Positions 24,160 to 34,402 of a stretch of DNA of 64,000 nt are shown here, piece after piece. The notes under the pieces were generated by a model, which worked only from the letters and a program-made list of their open reading frames with translations, ran no database searches and was not told the origin of the DNA. The translations under genes and the position numbers were made by a program. This DNA comes from Melampsora larici-populina 98AG31 (lineage: Eukaryota > Basidiomycota > Pucciniomycetes > Pucciniales > Melampsoraceae), in contig NW_006768770.1 in the NCBI RefSeq assembly GCF_000204055.1, positions 1,984,150 through 2,048,149 of the forward strand, given 5' to 3'. The stretch's first letter is position 1. Each line of letters opens with the position of its first letter.

Positions 24160-24720
24160 CCTTCTCAATTAACCCAAAAGTCGTGTGACTTTTGGTTCCT
24201 AGCGGCGCCTTCTGTCGTTGTGTTGTCCGTTAGGCAAGAGTACTTGAATCCTGCCATCCCAGTAGTTGTGTCTTTCAGCTTCTCTTTCAGTATGAGGATT
24301 CCCAAATGAACTGCCACGGTCTCGGCCCAGGCAATCGTTTGCCTTGGCTGGCCATTTGGCTGGTCCCAACCTTCTGACCATTGGAACTGAGCCCAGCTCT
24401 TTCACAAGATAATACCTATACCAACATTGGTAGAAGAATCCCCGACCCAGCCCACATTCATCACAATGTGGTCTGGGACAAGTTTTGTTGGGTTCAAAGT
24501 ACTCAGGTATGACTTCCAATACTGCCAGTCGTCTTTTATGTTGTCTGAAATGATCTGTTTCCCTGGAGACTTCCACTTTGCAACAAAACTGAAACTTTCT
24601 ACAAGGTAACATTTCAATTGCGGTAAAATCAGTGTCAAGTGGCTAAGCTTCCCATTGAATTTTTGTAATTCTTTCTTTGTGCAAGATAACTTCATTAGAA
24701 ATTGGTCTAACTCTAACTTC
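24160..24720 (-). pseudogene. DIRS RT connection and RNase H, fragment
   Basis: The minus strand reads LSHLTLILPQLKCYLVESFSF, NPTKLVPDHIVMNVGWVGDSS in one frame and then, after a shift near 24430, W-A-Q-F-Q-W-S-E-G-W and the remainder of RNase H, ending about 24060 with an N-K-A-D-K-L-S-R-G-like block that closes the domain. It is collinear with the RT upstream and the recombinase downstream. Confidence 0.7.
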
Positions 24721-25790
24721 CTTTTTGTTAATTTCTTTTCTGGTAAGTATCCAGTTTTGTTAAGGCAGTTTCACCCAAAGCCTATGAATTTCTGTTCTTC
24801 TGAAAACTTGGTGTATTTTGTCACATTCTTTCTCACACCTAAAGCTTCACTTGCTTTTACCATTTGTCACATGGTTGTTGAATCCAACTTCTTCTTGATC
24901 ATCGAGTTATTGTCTACCCACCGGAAGGCTTCCAATAGCTTAAAAATTGCTTCCATCAACTCCTTCCAACCGTCTGCTGGACCACCAAAGGATCCGCAAC
25001 CGCCTACTCCTTGAAAAGCAATCATAACATCTATTAGGATATACTTGTTGAAGTCTTTGATCGCCAAGCAAGGCCATTGCAATGGCTGGGTCGGGATTTG
25101 ACTGTAGACGCCTTCCCAATCAAAGATTCCCATTAGAACATCCTCCTTCAACCTTCTTATAAATAAGGCCACGACTTTAAAGTCTTCCCAAGTTGTTTCA
25201 AATTCCTCTTTGTTCAAATAGGAATTAATAGATCTTATTTTGTCAACAAACCAAGGGTACAACATATCAATTATAGGAAGAAAAGTTCCATCACCGTTCT
25301 CCACAGGCGCACCTAAAGGCCTTGTTCTAAAGAATCCTAAATTCTTGTAAACTTCTTCTTTTTTGAAAGGACCATACATCCTACCTGCCATAATCTCCTC
25401 ATTTATGTTTCTTTCTATTTTATTGTGTGCATTACTTGCTGAGTTATTATTTGGTGGGCAATACCATTTGTAATCCTTGACGGCGTGTTATGGGACACCT
25501 TGATGGAACCCAAAGTTGAACCCCTCCAGTAAGTAACTGTACCTTTCAAACAAGTTATACTTTTTCAACTGATATTCCCACTCTTCAACTTTCATGTCAC
25601 ATCTTACTGATGTTGGCCAATTCAATGTTGCTGTTGTTTCATTTACGGATCCACTACCAATATTGTTTCTCAACGACACTTGGGCTTTGTCACAATCAAA
25701 TTCGCACATTGGGTCATTGATACTAATTTCATACTTATCAAATCCACTATAGAAATTCAATAGCATAAAGGAAAACAACTACATAAATAA
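24720..25790 (-). pseudogene. DIRS reverse transcriptase
   Basis: Two frames (25778-25488 and 25391-24867) cover the RT. The N-terminal part has WPTSVRCDMKVEEWEYQL and a GF-x-F-GFHQGVP block. The main part has MAGRMYGPFKKEE, RTRPLGAP, W-x-D-FKVVALFI, MGIFDWEGVYSQIP (motif A, the catalytic Asp) and GVGGCGSFG. Motif C reads FRWVDNNS, so the second Asp of the usual pair is Asn. One stop (about 25489) lies between the frames. RT copies the element RNA; DIRS RTs are followed by RNase H and a tyrosine recombinase, as here. Confidence 0.8.
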
Positions 25791-25799
25791 AACAAGGAC

Positions 25800-26280
25800 A
25801 CATGTTATTCAATTAACAAACATAAACAATGATATAACATAAATGAACACAATCTAAACATCGCAAAAACCTCAACCCACGAGGTTTTCTCTTTTGATGT
25901 TGATTGTCTCGGAGGATTGTCCTCTCTTCTAATTGATGTAGACTGATTCCTGATTTATTAAATGTTTGATTCACATTAGTTCATTCACTAATGGTTATGT
26001 TTCAGTCAAAATAATAAGCTATCACTTACACTTGTTGTCCTTTTCCCTTTATATCATAGTGATTCTTTCCTTTCTCATACCTTTGATAAGGACCTGGCAA
26101 TATGTCTTTTCTCAAATTCCTTCTTTTATTGTTCTTCCTGTTACTTTGAAAATCCTCGTTTCTAAAGTTATTTTGAAAGTTGTTGTCAATAAGCCCGATT
26201 ATTGAACTAGTAAGTGGAACAATAAAATGTTCAAACAGGTATGAAAGTTGATCTAACAACTTATAATCAAACAAGAGAGT
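25800..26280 (-). pseudogene. DIRS gag C-terminal tail
   Basis: A minus-strand frame (26274-26026) is rich in Asn, Arg and Lys in its second half (NNFQNNFRNEDFQSNRKNNK), as in the nucleic-acid-binding tails of the other gag relics. It ends about 260 bp upstream of the RT frame, the expected position. A possible intron or UTR fills the gap. Assignment is by position and composition only. Confidence 0.45.
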
Positions 26281-26284
26281 AACA

Positions 26285-26880
26285 GAGGCGGAAGCGCAGA
26301 GCGTGACTATTACTAACCAAAGAGGTTTTAAAGATTAATTTAAGAGGTAATTGGAGTAATATGGAAGTGGTGGTAGCTTGGAAGCAGTTTGTAAACTAAT
26401 GTTTGCTTAAATTGATTGATTAAAAGATAAAGAACAAAAAGAAAGTAGAAAAACAACAAGGGTTTTATACCTATCCCAACTCCAAAAGCACACACAGATG
26501 TTTGTAATATTATTGATTGTTTTACATAGGTGTGACACACCTTTTAGGAATTCCGCTGTCATGACTAATTTGTGTAATTCAAATCAAGCTTTTCCTCCAA
26601 TGCAATAATTCCTCCTCTCAAGTGTCATCCAATAACTAAGTCAGTCATTCACCCAATCCGGTTATACAAATTCCCAGACCGTCAGACAACAATCCCCTTA
26701 TGTTGTTATCTGGCAGGTTTTAAAAGTATTGAGACTCGAGTTGGGTCATCACTCCAAATCAAGAATCAGAACTGGAAACTCAAACTTCCTCCAGGAGTTT
26801 ATAACTTCCTTAATTAATTCAGTACCACTTTCACATGACCCCTGATTATTAATTAAGATTAAGAAAGAATGTATAGAGCG
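26285..26880. other. Non-coding spacer
   Basis: No gene recognised; only AT-rich sequence with short frames. Confidence 0.35.
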
Positions 26881-26882
26881 TA

Positions 26883-28234
26883 GGGCGCGTTCACTTAGTG
26901 GTGAATTTGAGAAATCACATTACGCACAACCACTTTTCTACATGTAGAAAAGTGTTTTTTTGAAAAAACACACAATTTGAGATTTTGTGAAAAATTGTCA
27001 AAGAAGCGGTCTTGAGTCGGTTGACTTGGATGCAATTAAGGACGGCTGAAAACCGTTGATCCCTTTCTCCTCTTTTCTTCTCCTCTGTTCTGTCCATTTC
27101 CTTTCAATCTAATCTAAAACCAATTAAACCTCAAAATCAACTGCAACATGGGAGCTTGGTGTGATCAACCATTCAAGACATCAAGTTCAAAATGAATTGA
27201 TCATTACTATTGTTGCTATTATCAATCATCATGATTTCATCAACTTCACTCATAATATAAGTCACAAACCTATGAACAAAAACCAAAGAAGTTATGTAAA
27301 AAAGACCCAAACCAATGGGATACAAAGGATGATCAAATTATTTAACGGAATCGAACTAGTTTTTTCAATCAATCCGGGTAATACAATCAATGTGAGTTGG
27401 AGTGTGAATGGGATAAATTAATTTAAGGAGTTTCCAATGAGATTGACTGTACAAGTTGAGCTGGTAATGAGGTTGGTTGATCAGGTTTGAATGAGAATAC
27501 ACCGTTGTAAGTTGAGTTGTAAATGTGATTATTTGAGAGTGGTGATAGAGGCTGATGGAGGACGAACCTGGACAAACTGTATGATGGCTGGGGCAATACC
27601 GCAACCGCTCCGCTCAAATGAGCGTGAGAGGAGCGGTTTTGGCATCCGCTCAAACCTCCGCTACCCAGAGCGGAGGGTGCGCACCGCGCTCCAAGGATAG
27701 GAAAGTCCTGAGCGGAGCATATTGCTCCGCTTAGAGCCGGGGCTTGAGGCTCTTTTTTATGGTTTTTTTTAGACTTTTCAGGTCTTTTGTAGTGATGAGA
27801 GCCGCACACCAAAGTAAGAAAAAAAATAAAAAAGAGCGATATTGTGCGTAGTGAGATTGAGCGCAGCACTGCGCTCCACTACCAAAATAGGTCAAAAACC
27901 TGAGCGGAGCGTAGTGGTTGTGGTGTTGGCTGGGGACTTGTGACAGATTTGAGCGGTTTTGTATGCTAGAAGGTACATTTTAAAATATGACGAAACGTTT
28001 ACAAGGGAGTTGACTGGCACAAGCGTTGAGAAAAGAAATCAAGAATGTAATTTCTAAAAGGAAAAAAGTGATAATAGTGAATTCTTGGAATGTCCCAAAA
28101 AATCGCTTTTTCTAAGCATTCTGTGATTTACAGAATGCTTGTAAATAAGAAATCAAACACATTTCACAGAATGTGATTTCCCAACTTCCAAGAATGTGAT
28201 TTTTCAGGAAAAATTGCTCAAGTGAACGCGGCCT
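26883..28234. mobile_element. TIR element with GCGTTCACTT ends
   Basis: The left end reads GGGCGCGTTCACTTAGTGG and the right end is the complement of AGGCCGCGTTCACTTGAGC, both followed inwards by AAATCACATT. A TA dinucleotide flanks each side (26881-26882, 28235-28236), which would suit a Tc1/mariner-like target. The interior holds a separate GC-rich palindromic patch (27600-27960) and no transposase that I recognise, so this is non-autonomous. Confidence 0.55.
27600..27960. repeat. GAGCGGAG/CTCCGCTC palindromic patch
   Basis: The words GAGCGG and CCGCTC recur about ten times in both orientations in 360 bp, giving several possible hairpins, in a region much more GC-rich than its flanks. It probably represents a small element inserted in the surrounding TIR element. 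Confidence 0.5.
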
Positions 28235-28429
28235 TAAACAATGTATGAATTGAAAAGAGCAAAGAATAATTATGAAATATTATGAGAAAGGAAGAATCTT
28301 ACTTGAGTATGAGCATTCTTGTGTAGTTCTGATGTGTTTGCATGTGGTATTAAGGTCTTTGTATGTTAGCCAGGAGATACATTACTTAGGTTACTTATGC
28401 CCTGGCTGACAGTTGTTGTTCCTGAAGTT

Positions 28430-29215
28430 ATTGTTCCTTCTAGAACTGTTATTTCTATCAAATGTTGGTGGTCTCAATTGATTATTCTCTGGATCTTCAG
28501 ATAGATTTGCGTCAATTGAAGCATGATTTACGCCACCAGCGTATTGATTTTCAGTTACAGGGTTAAATTGTTCTCTGATGTTGTCCTTTGCGTAAGCTAA
28601 AACAATCCATCAGCAACCATCAAACAAGACCATATTTACTCTTATTTAATCTACTCATCATTGTCCATCAATGTTATTCGACCATCCTGTAAAAAAGCAG
28701 ATCTTGCTTTGGCTTCTTCTAGATAATTTTCACATTGAACTTTTGGGTCACCTGGTGCTCCATTTATTCTGTTACACAGTATGTCTGTTCTGACCAATAT
28801 GTCATACCTAAAGGCAGTTATCCATCTGTGTCTGAGACTCAACTTCTCCACATACTCAAATTTTTTTTCAAGGCTAAATTCAACTTATTACAATTATGAG
28901 TTTTGTTCTTTAAGATTTGATAACTGAATACTCACTCATTAGCAAATGGTCCTTGAGCATACATGTCTCTTAAATACTTTAACATGGGAGTCTTTGCTCT
29001 TGTCCAATCTGTGAATGTCATCCACCATTCACTCATGGCTTGTTGACCAGTAGGTTTGTCTTTCTTTTTTGAGGATGAGTTGTTACCGTCTACCATGTGG
29101 TCTAATTCAATCCATTTATCATTAAGATAGTTAACTCAAAATAAATGTCTAATTTCTTCAGATGAGCATTCCAGTAGGACTTGAAAGCTCTTAAACCCAT
29201 GGTGTTGACACTTGA
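28430..29215 (-). pseudogene. DIRS gag relic (second copy of the 7.7-kb family)
   Basis: The minus strand carries LNDKWIELDHMVDG, a MSEWWM block, TRAKTPMLKYLRDMY, a RWITAFRYDILV segment and INGAPGDPKVQCENYLEEAKAR, ending in an Asn/Arg-rich tail. Every block has a counterpart on the plus strand at 7.8-8.7 kb. Introns or stops separate the pieces. It abuts a truncated recombinase at about 29.28 kb, a junction between two elements in the same orientation. Confidence 0.6.
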
Positions 29216-29279
29216 CCTTCTTTATAATTCTTCATTGAATCAGAAGTATCTTTATCATCTTTCTCTGTTGATGACTTGC

Positions 29280-30156
29280 TTTGTGACCCGATATGCCAAC
29301 CCATCCATGGGTTTGCCAGATCTTGATGCATCTAGTTGCAACCGCGGACCATGTGAGATTCTGACATATCCTATTCCCATTGTTGTAGCCAAAAAGGGAA
29401 TCCGTTCCTTTGGTCATTCCTAGTAACTGTCTACGGATGGCCCAAACTGGACAGAGATAGTTCGGTTGTGGTTCAGTAGAATCTGTTGAGCCACGCCAGC
29501 CTTGGCAGTCCTTGTACCTCAATCGTGCAGGGTTACGGAGCCTGGACCGCCGACCGTGGGTACAATGTTGCTACACCATAGCAAGTTTATCAATTGGTAT
29601 TGCCACTAGAGTTATCATACGTAAGTTCTGCAAGTGGTGCTAAGGCCCAGAAGGCGCAGAGGGCGCAGTACAAAATGGCGGCATCTCTAGGGTCTGATCT
29701 ATCCAAAGTGTGATACAGTGGTACAAGGTGTTTTAGCATTACAGCTTGCTTTGGAGGTTTTGAGGGTAGTGAGGCGTCTGATTGTGCTGAAGCTCTAAGC
29801 ATCACGGTTACCCTCTCGTCAACAACATGTGGATATGGCTTGTTGTGCAAGAGATGCCAAGCCTGCACTCCGCATAGATATTTCCGGAGAGTTGTTGACT
29901 GATCTTTGTGACAAGTTACTTTGAACTCTGATCTGCCTGTCCACATGCAGAAACCGTAAATGTTGTTGGGGCTTGCTGGTAGTTGGAATTTGCCTTGCAA
30001 TGTCGAAGTGAAATATTTGAGAAGTTTCTTTACGGTGCTATTATAACTTGTGAGTGTATTTGGTTTCCACCTGTTAAGTAAGTGCAACTTCAAATCTGAC
30101 AAATTCCCATCTCCATTGCGGGACAAGAATTCCTCCAGCTTATCAATGTTGGTCAT
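29280..30156 (-). pseudogene. DIRS tyrosine recombinase, C-terminally truncated
   Basis: The frame 30156-29590 (188 residues) starts MTNIDKLEEFLSRNGDG and holds the SAM-like core-binding domain (TLTSYNSTVKKLLKYF, KYLCGVQAWHLLHNKPYP). The first catalytic position reads FWALAPLAELTY, where related copies have A-R-x-G-E-L, so the Arg appears to be lost. The next frame (29522-29280) gives CPVWAIRRQLLGMTKGTDSLFGY and ends at GWVGISGHK, just inside the His-x-x-Arg motif. The Trp and Tyr region is missing: sequence switches to a gag relic. Confidence 0.72.
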
Positions 30157-30459
30157 GCAATCCTATGAAATTGGTAACCATCTCAGTACAAGGTGAAACT
30201 TGACAAAAAATGGAATAGATTTCACCTTTAGTCTTGGATATTGGCTTCTAGTTCCTTGGAGAACGGTGAAGTCAACTGGCTAGAAGTTATAATTGAAGGA
30301 GATGTTCTTCAATGAGAAATTAGTCTTTCCTTAAAAAATTGACTGGAATTTGTAACCGCTGATCAATTTTGGTGCATTCACCAAAATACTGACTAAGTCT
30401 GATGGGATCTGTAATCAGATCCTATCTTTATCTTTGTGACCAAGGGTTATTCCCCTTGA

Positions 30460-31075
30460 TAACTCGTCAGTGTCATTCTCTTCTGCTGTTACTCTTTGAG
30501 GATGTATATTTAGGTCATGGTAGATGATCAAATTCTGGATGATCTCCCATTCATCGTTTACCCCTTGATCTTGTTACTTACGATTTCTCAACACCGCTTC
30601 TGATCTGTTATCAGTCCAAACTATCAGATTCTGACCTCTTGAAACGTTTATTTCTAAAAGCATTAAGACTCCCAATCTCATTGCCACTGTTTCTAACCAG
30701 GTAATACCTCTTTTCGAGACGCCACAAGATTCCCAACCTTTTATTAATGAGAACTGGCTCCATCTTGTCCTGATCAGTACACCTATGCCAAAAGACGTCA
30801 ACGTGTCTCCTACCCAACCAATTTCTTTTGGATTGTTTACCAAAATTAACCTCATGTTCTTGAAAGTGTTCAAAATTGACAACCAAAACTGTAAATCCTC
30901 AATTACATCAATAGGAATTTCCATTTTGCCTTATAATTAACCCAATCCTTCTTCATACGGTGTAAACCATTAAGATAACACTTCAGTTGTGGAAGAATAT
31001 AAGATACATGAATTAATCTACCAATGAATACTTCTAACTTGTCATAAGTAGTATCCGCTTCAGGTATTAGGAAAA
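30460..31075 (-). pseudogene. DIRS RT thumb/connection and RNase H
   Basis: From the insertion boundary the minus strand reads IPEADTTYDKLEVFIGRLIH, VSYILPQLKCYLNGL, then in another frame LQFWLSILNTFKNMRLILVN, PKEIGWVGDTLTSFGIGVLI and LIVWTDNRSEAVLRNRK. After a stop (about 30570) it ends with ENDTDELSRGITLGHKDKD, which closes RNase H. The catalytic Asp positions fit W-V-G-D and W-T-D-N. One shift occurs near 30920. Confidence 0.7.
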
Positions 31076-31180
31076 TACGGAATGCAAGGTGTGTCAAAGT
31101 GACAAATCAAATTTCAAAAAGTGAAATTTCAGAATCCCCGGGTCAGAAATTGACAAAACTGGATTAAAAATCAGATTCAA

Positions 31181-31622
31181 CAGGACCCTGGAAAGCTCCT
31201 GGAGAACAAACCGTCCTGAGGGGGTTTTCGGATACCGGTGTTTTGTGAAGTCATGTCACATGGTACCAGAGATGTGACAGGTGCAAAAGATGCGCCTCAA
31301 CGAGGGCTATCAGATGGTACACATGTCTGACCCTGAACATGACTGGTGGCTTGGGAAATGTGTGATTTGTAACTTTTGCCCCCCCAGACCAACGAAAATC
31401 CATACCGGCTCGGGTCGGGTACTTACATACGGATATCTCGGTGATTACACGTGGTACAAAACTGAAAGTATATGTAATCGAGAGCCCTGATCAAGGCGCT
31501 TCTCCTACCACCGAGAAATCCATGTTAACCCACCTCTCCTCGGTGCAAATAGTGAAAGTGTGAGGGCCGGGGCCGGAATGGATTGAGGACGGTTTGTTCT
31601 CCAGGAGCTTTCCGGGGTCCTG
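31181..31622. mobile_element. 442-bp nested MITE
   Basis: The ends are inverted repeats: CAGGACCCTGGAAAGCTCCT at the left and the complement of CAGGACCCCGGAAAGCTCCT at the right, continuing GGAGAACAAACCGTCCT. ATTCAA lies directly outside both ends (31175-31180, 31623-31628). It interrupts the left arm of the surrounding TIR element, so it arrived later. Confidence 0.82.
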
Positions 31623-31974
31623 ATTCAACCCAAATACTGGTCTGAAACCGCCTGTATTTGGGATGAAACCATACTTTCTGCAAGTTCATACCGGTTTCCA
31701 AACCACAACCCTGAATTTGACCGCTGAGTTGGCACTTTGGCACAAATGATACACAAAAATTTCAAAAATCAAGTTTCAACACTACAAAATTCACATACAC
31801 GCAAAACAACTAAACACCAAAGTGATTCTGTACCATAACTCCTTTGCACATCCACACAAGACAAGTTTACTGATAGCATATTATCATGGAATGGACCCAC
31901 TAGCCTGCTGGGTGATGTATTACGTCATTTGATTGACTGCAGCTGCAGACTGGCGGAGTGGGTGGTCACAGGCC

Positions 31975-32640
31975 CTGGCCACCGCACACTTATGGTCAAA
32001 CTTTAAAAGGTAGACTACCTAGCCTTAGGTGGTCCATCTCTCCAGTTGATCGACTGAAAAAATCTGTAGCTCCCGCCCTGGCCACTGCCTGCTTATGGTC
32101 AAACTTTAATAGAGAGACCACCTAGCCTTAGGTGGTCTATCTTTCCAGTTGATCAACTGAAGAAATCTTCAGCTTTGGATCTGGCCACCGCCAGCTTATG
32201 GTCAAACTTTAATAGACAGACCACCTAGCCTTAGGTGGTCCATCTCTCCAGTCGATCAACTGGAGCCACAGATTGCCCCAGCCAATCAACTGGCCTCACC
32301 TGGAGCTCCAGTCGATCGACTGGAGCAGTCTGTGGCTCCAGCCAATTGACTGGGGCCATCAGGAGCTCCAGTCGATCGACTGGAGCAGTCTGTGGCCCCA
32401 ATTGATTGGCTGGGGCCATCAGGAGCTCCAGTCGATCGACTGGAGCAGTCTGTGGCTCCAGCCAATTGACTGGAGAGATGGACCACCTAAGGCTAGGTGG
32501 TCTCTCTATCGAAGTTTGACCATAAGCTTGCAGTGGCCAGGGTAGGAGCTATAGATTTCTCCAGTCAGTTGACTGGAGAGATGTACCACCTGAGGCTAGG
32601 TGGTCTCTCTAATAAAGTTTGACCATAATCTGGCCGCTTG
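31975..32640. repeat. Palindromic repeat array around CTCCAGTCGATCGACTGGAG
   Basis: Outer blocks with GGCCACCGC, TTATGGTCAAACTTTAATAG and ACCACCTAGCCTTAGGTGGT occur several times at the left and inverted at the right. The centre holds three perfect copies of the 20-bp palindrome CTCCAGTCGATCGACTGGAG at 32306, 32366 and 32426, exactly 60 bp apart, with near-palindromic CCAGCCAATTGACTGG-type spacers. The long Pro/Val/Asp frames here are products of the repeat and not genes. Confidence 0.82.
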
Positions 32641-33130
32641 CTTGTAGTCAAATACATGTTATACGATCTGCAAACCACAAGCTGGCCCTGGATTAGTTTC
32701 CTATAATTTCAGAGTCAAAAGTGGAGGAGACTCATTGAAGCAACAAGTTTCAAACATCCCGTCCGTCAAGTGCATCCATCAAGGTATGCTTTCATTAATC
32801 TTTACCAACCTTACTAGCTTCAGATTTGCACTTCATGTTGTGGGGGTGGAGTGGTAGCAGCCAGTGACTTGAGGATATGTGAACTCTTTAGGGGTAAGAA
32901 TAGGTGACTGAGGGGAACCCCGACAACTGGTCTAGCCTCTTGACTCACATATCACCAAGTCGTGGGTGTTCCACTCCATCCTCATTCTATGTGGGTGATA
33001 ATCCTGAAGCATTCCATGTGAGCTGACCTTTGTTTTATTCTTCCTGCAGCCAGGTTTCTGGGGTGAGATGTTATATCTCTCCGAGCAAGGTAACCCTGAT
33101 CAATACTAACTTTTTACTTCTATTGAACCA

Positions 33131-33720
33131 ATGGCTAGGCAGCAATCTGATGTCAAAGGGAAAAAGGAAGCTGTAAAGCGGGCTGCACATATGGCAGCTA
33201 GAGATGCTAAGTATAAACAGGAGAAGAAAAAGAGTTACATGACACAAATTGTGAAGCTGTGAGAATTCACACAAGAGAAACTGTCAGCTCTAGACTAAAC
33301 ATTAGAGGTGAACTATGCGTACAAAATGTATTTCTTAAAGTTTGAAAGGTGATTTCTAGACTAGTGAGGAATTAGTTTTCAATTCTTTGTAAGGTAAACT
33401 GTTTGAACCTACAATTGTTACTTGTAGTTGTCTACAGTGCGGAGGAAGAACCTCTGTCAGTGTATCAGTAAGTGCAGTCACTTATTAATCTGGCTAGGTA
33501 AACACGTCCTAACATCTAAAATCTTTGAGTGACACTTTAGTGTGGTTTGATAAGATAGAACCTTATCAAAAGAATATAAGGAACTTAAGGAGCTTCATTT
33601 GAATAACTTATGGTTAAACAATCTGTGGTATCCCAAGGGTAAAGAGCAAGATAACAAATGGAAGGAAAAGTGACTGTTTGATGACTGTGGTAAAGCTAAA
33701 GGAAATGACTACAAGTAGAG
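33131..33720 (+). CDS. Small intron-containing ORF in the 3.3-kb element
   Basis: An ATG at 33131 opens a 43-codon Lys/Ala-rich frame (MARQQSDVKGKKEAVKRAAH...). Further plus-strand stretches with normal composition, such as TLSKEYKELKELHLNNL and WYPKGKEQDNKWKEK near 33550-33675, follow plausible splice sites. I do not recognise the product; it is not a transposase as far as I can see. It may be a captured host gene fragment or the tail of a degenerate element gene. Confidence 0.28.
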
Positions 33721-34402
33721 TTTTTTAAAGTATAACCAACAAGTTTTTGATCTGGGTAGATTTGTTCGGTTGATTCCATTTTTAACGTAAAAAGTAAAAT
33801 GAAAATGGGTTAGAAGGTGATAAGTTATTCCGGTCAACCAGGCAAGCTGGCAAACACAAGTACAGAAGGAAAGTCAGTAGGCAGAAATTTTTGTTTTTGC
33901 AATTAAACCTCAAGGTGAATGCTTGTCCTTGTCTGCTTCACAGGTACTTGTGCAGAGAATGAGGTGACAGATGATAGTGATGACAGCTGTAGCTTTTGAT
34001 TTTCGCAGATTTTGTATGGTTGGCTTGGAAGCGATGGAAGCAATGATAGCAGTAGATTGAAATTGATGTGAATTTACAGTTACAGTTGACTTGTGGTAAA
34101 GAATCACTTTGGTGTTTGGTCGTTTTGCAAGTATGTGAATTTTGTAATGTTGAAACTTGATATTTGAAATTTTTGTGTATTTTTTGTGCCAAAGTGCCAA
34201 CTCAGCGGTCAAATTTGAGGTTGTGGTTTGGAAACCGCTAAAAATTGGCAGAAAGTATGGTTTCATCCCAAATACGGGGGGTTTCAGACCAGTATTTGAG
34301 TTGAATCTGGTGTTTAATCCAGTTTTGTCAGTTTCTGACCCGGGATTCCAAAATTTTGATTTTTGAAATTTCAAGTTGTCACTTTGACACATGTCGCATT
34401 CC

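Larger units (their letters stand above)
31076..34402. mobile_element. 3.3-kb element with ~305-bp TIRs and 9-bp target duplication
   Basis: TTAGGAAAA flanks both ends exactly (31067-31075 and 34403-34411). The long terminal inverted repeats begin near GGAATGC and share GTGTCAAAGTGACAA, ACAAAACTGGATTAAA, TCAACTCAAATACTGG-like text and CCAAAGTGATTCT. The left arm spans 31076-31180 plus 31629-31842 around a nested MITE; the right arm is about 34097-34402. Long TIRs with a 9-bp duplication are typical of Mutator-like elements (family knowledge), but no transposase was recognised, so the class is inferred. It sits in the RT of a DIRS element. Confidence 0.8.

Noticed and set aside
32231..32486. 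Pro/Val/Asp-rich open frames on both strands
   Set aside because: They are translations of the 60-bp palindromic repeat, open on both strands because the unit length is a multiple of three.
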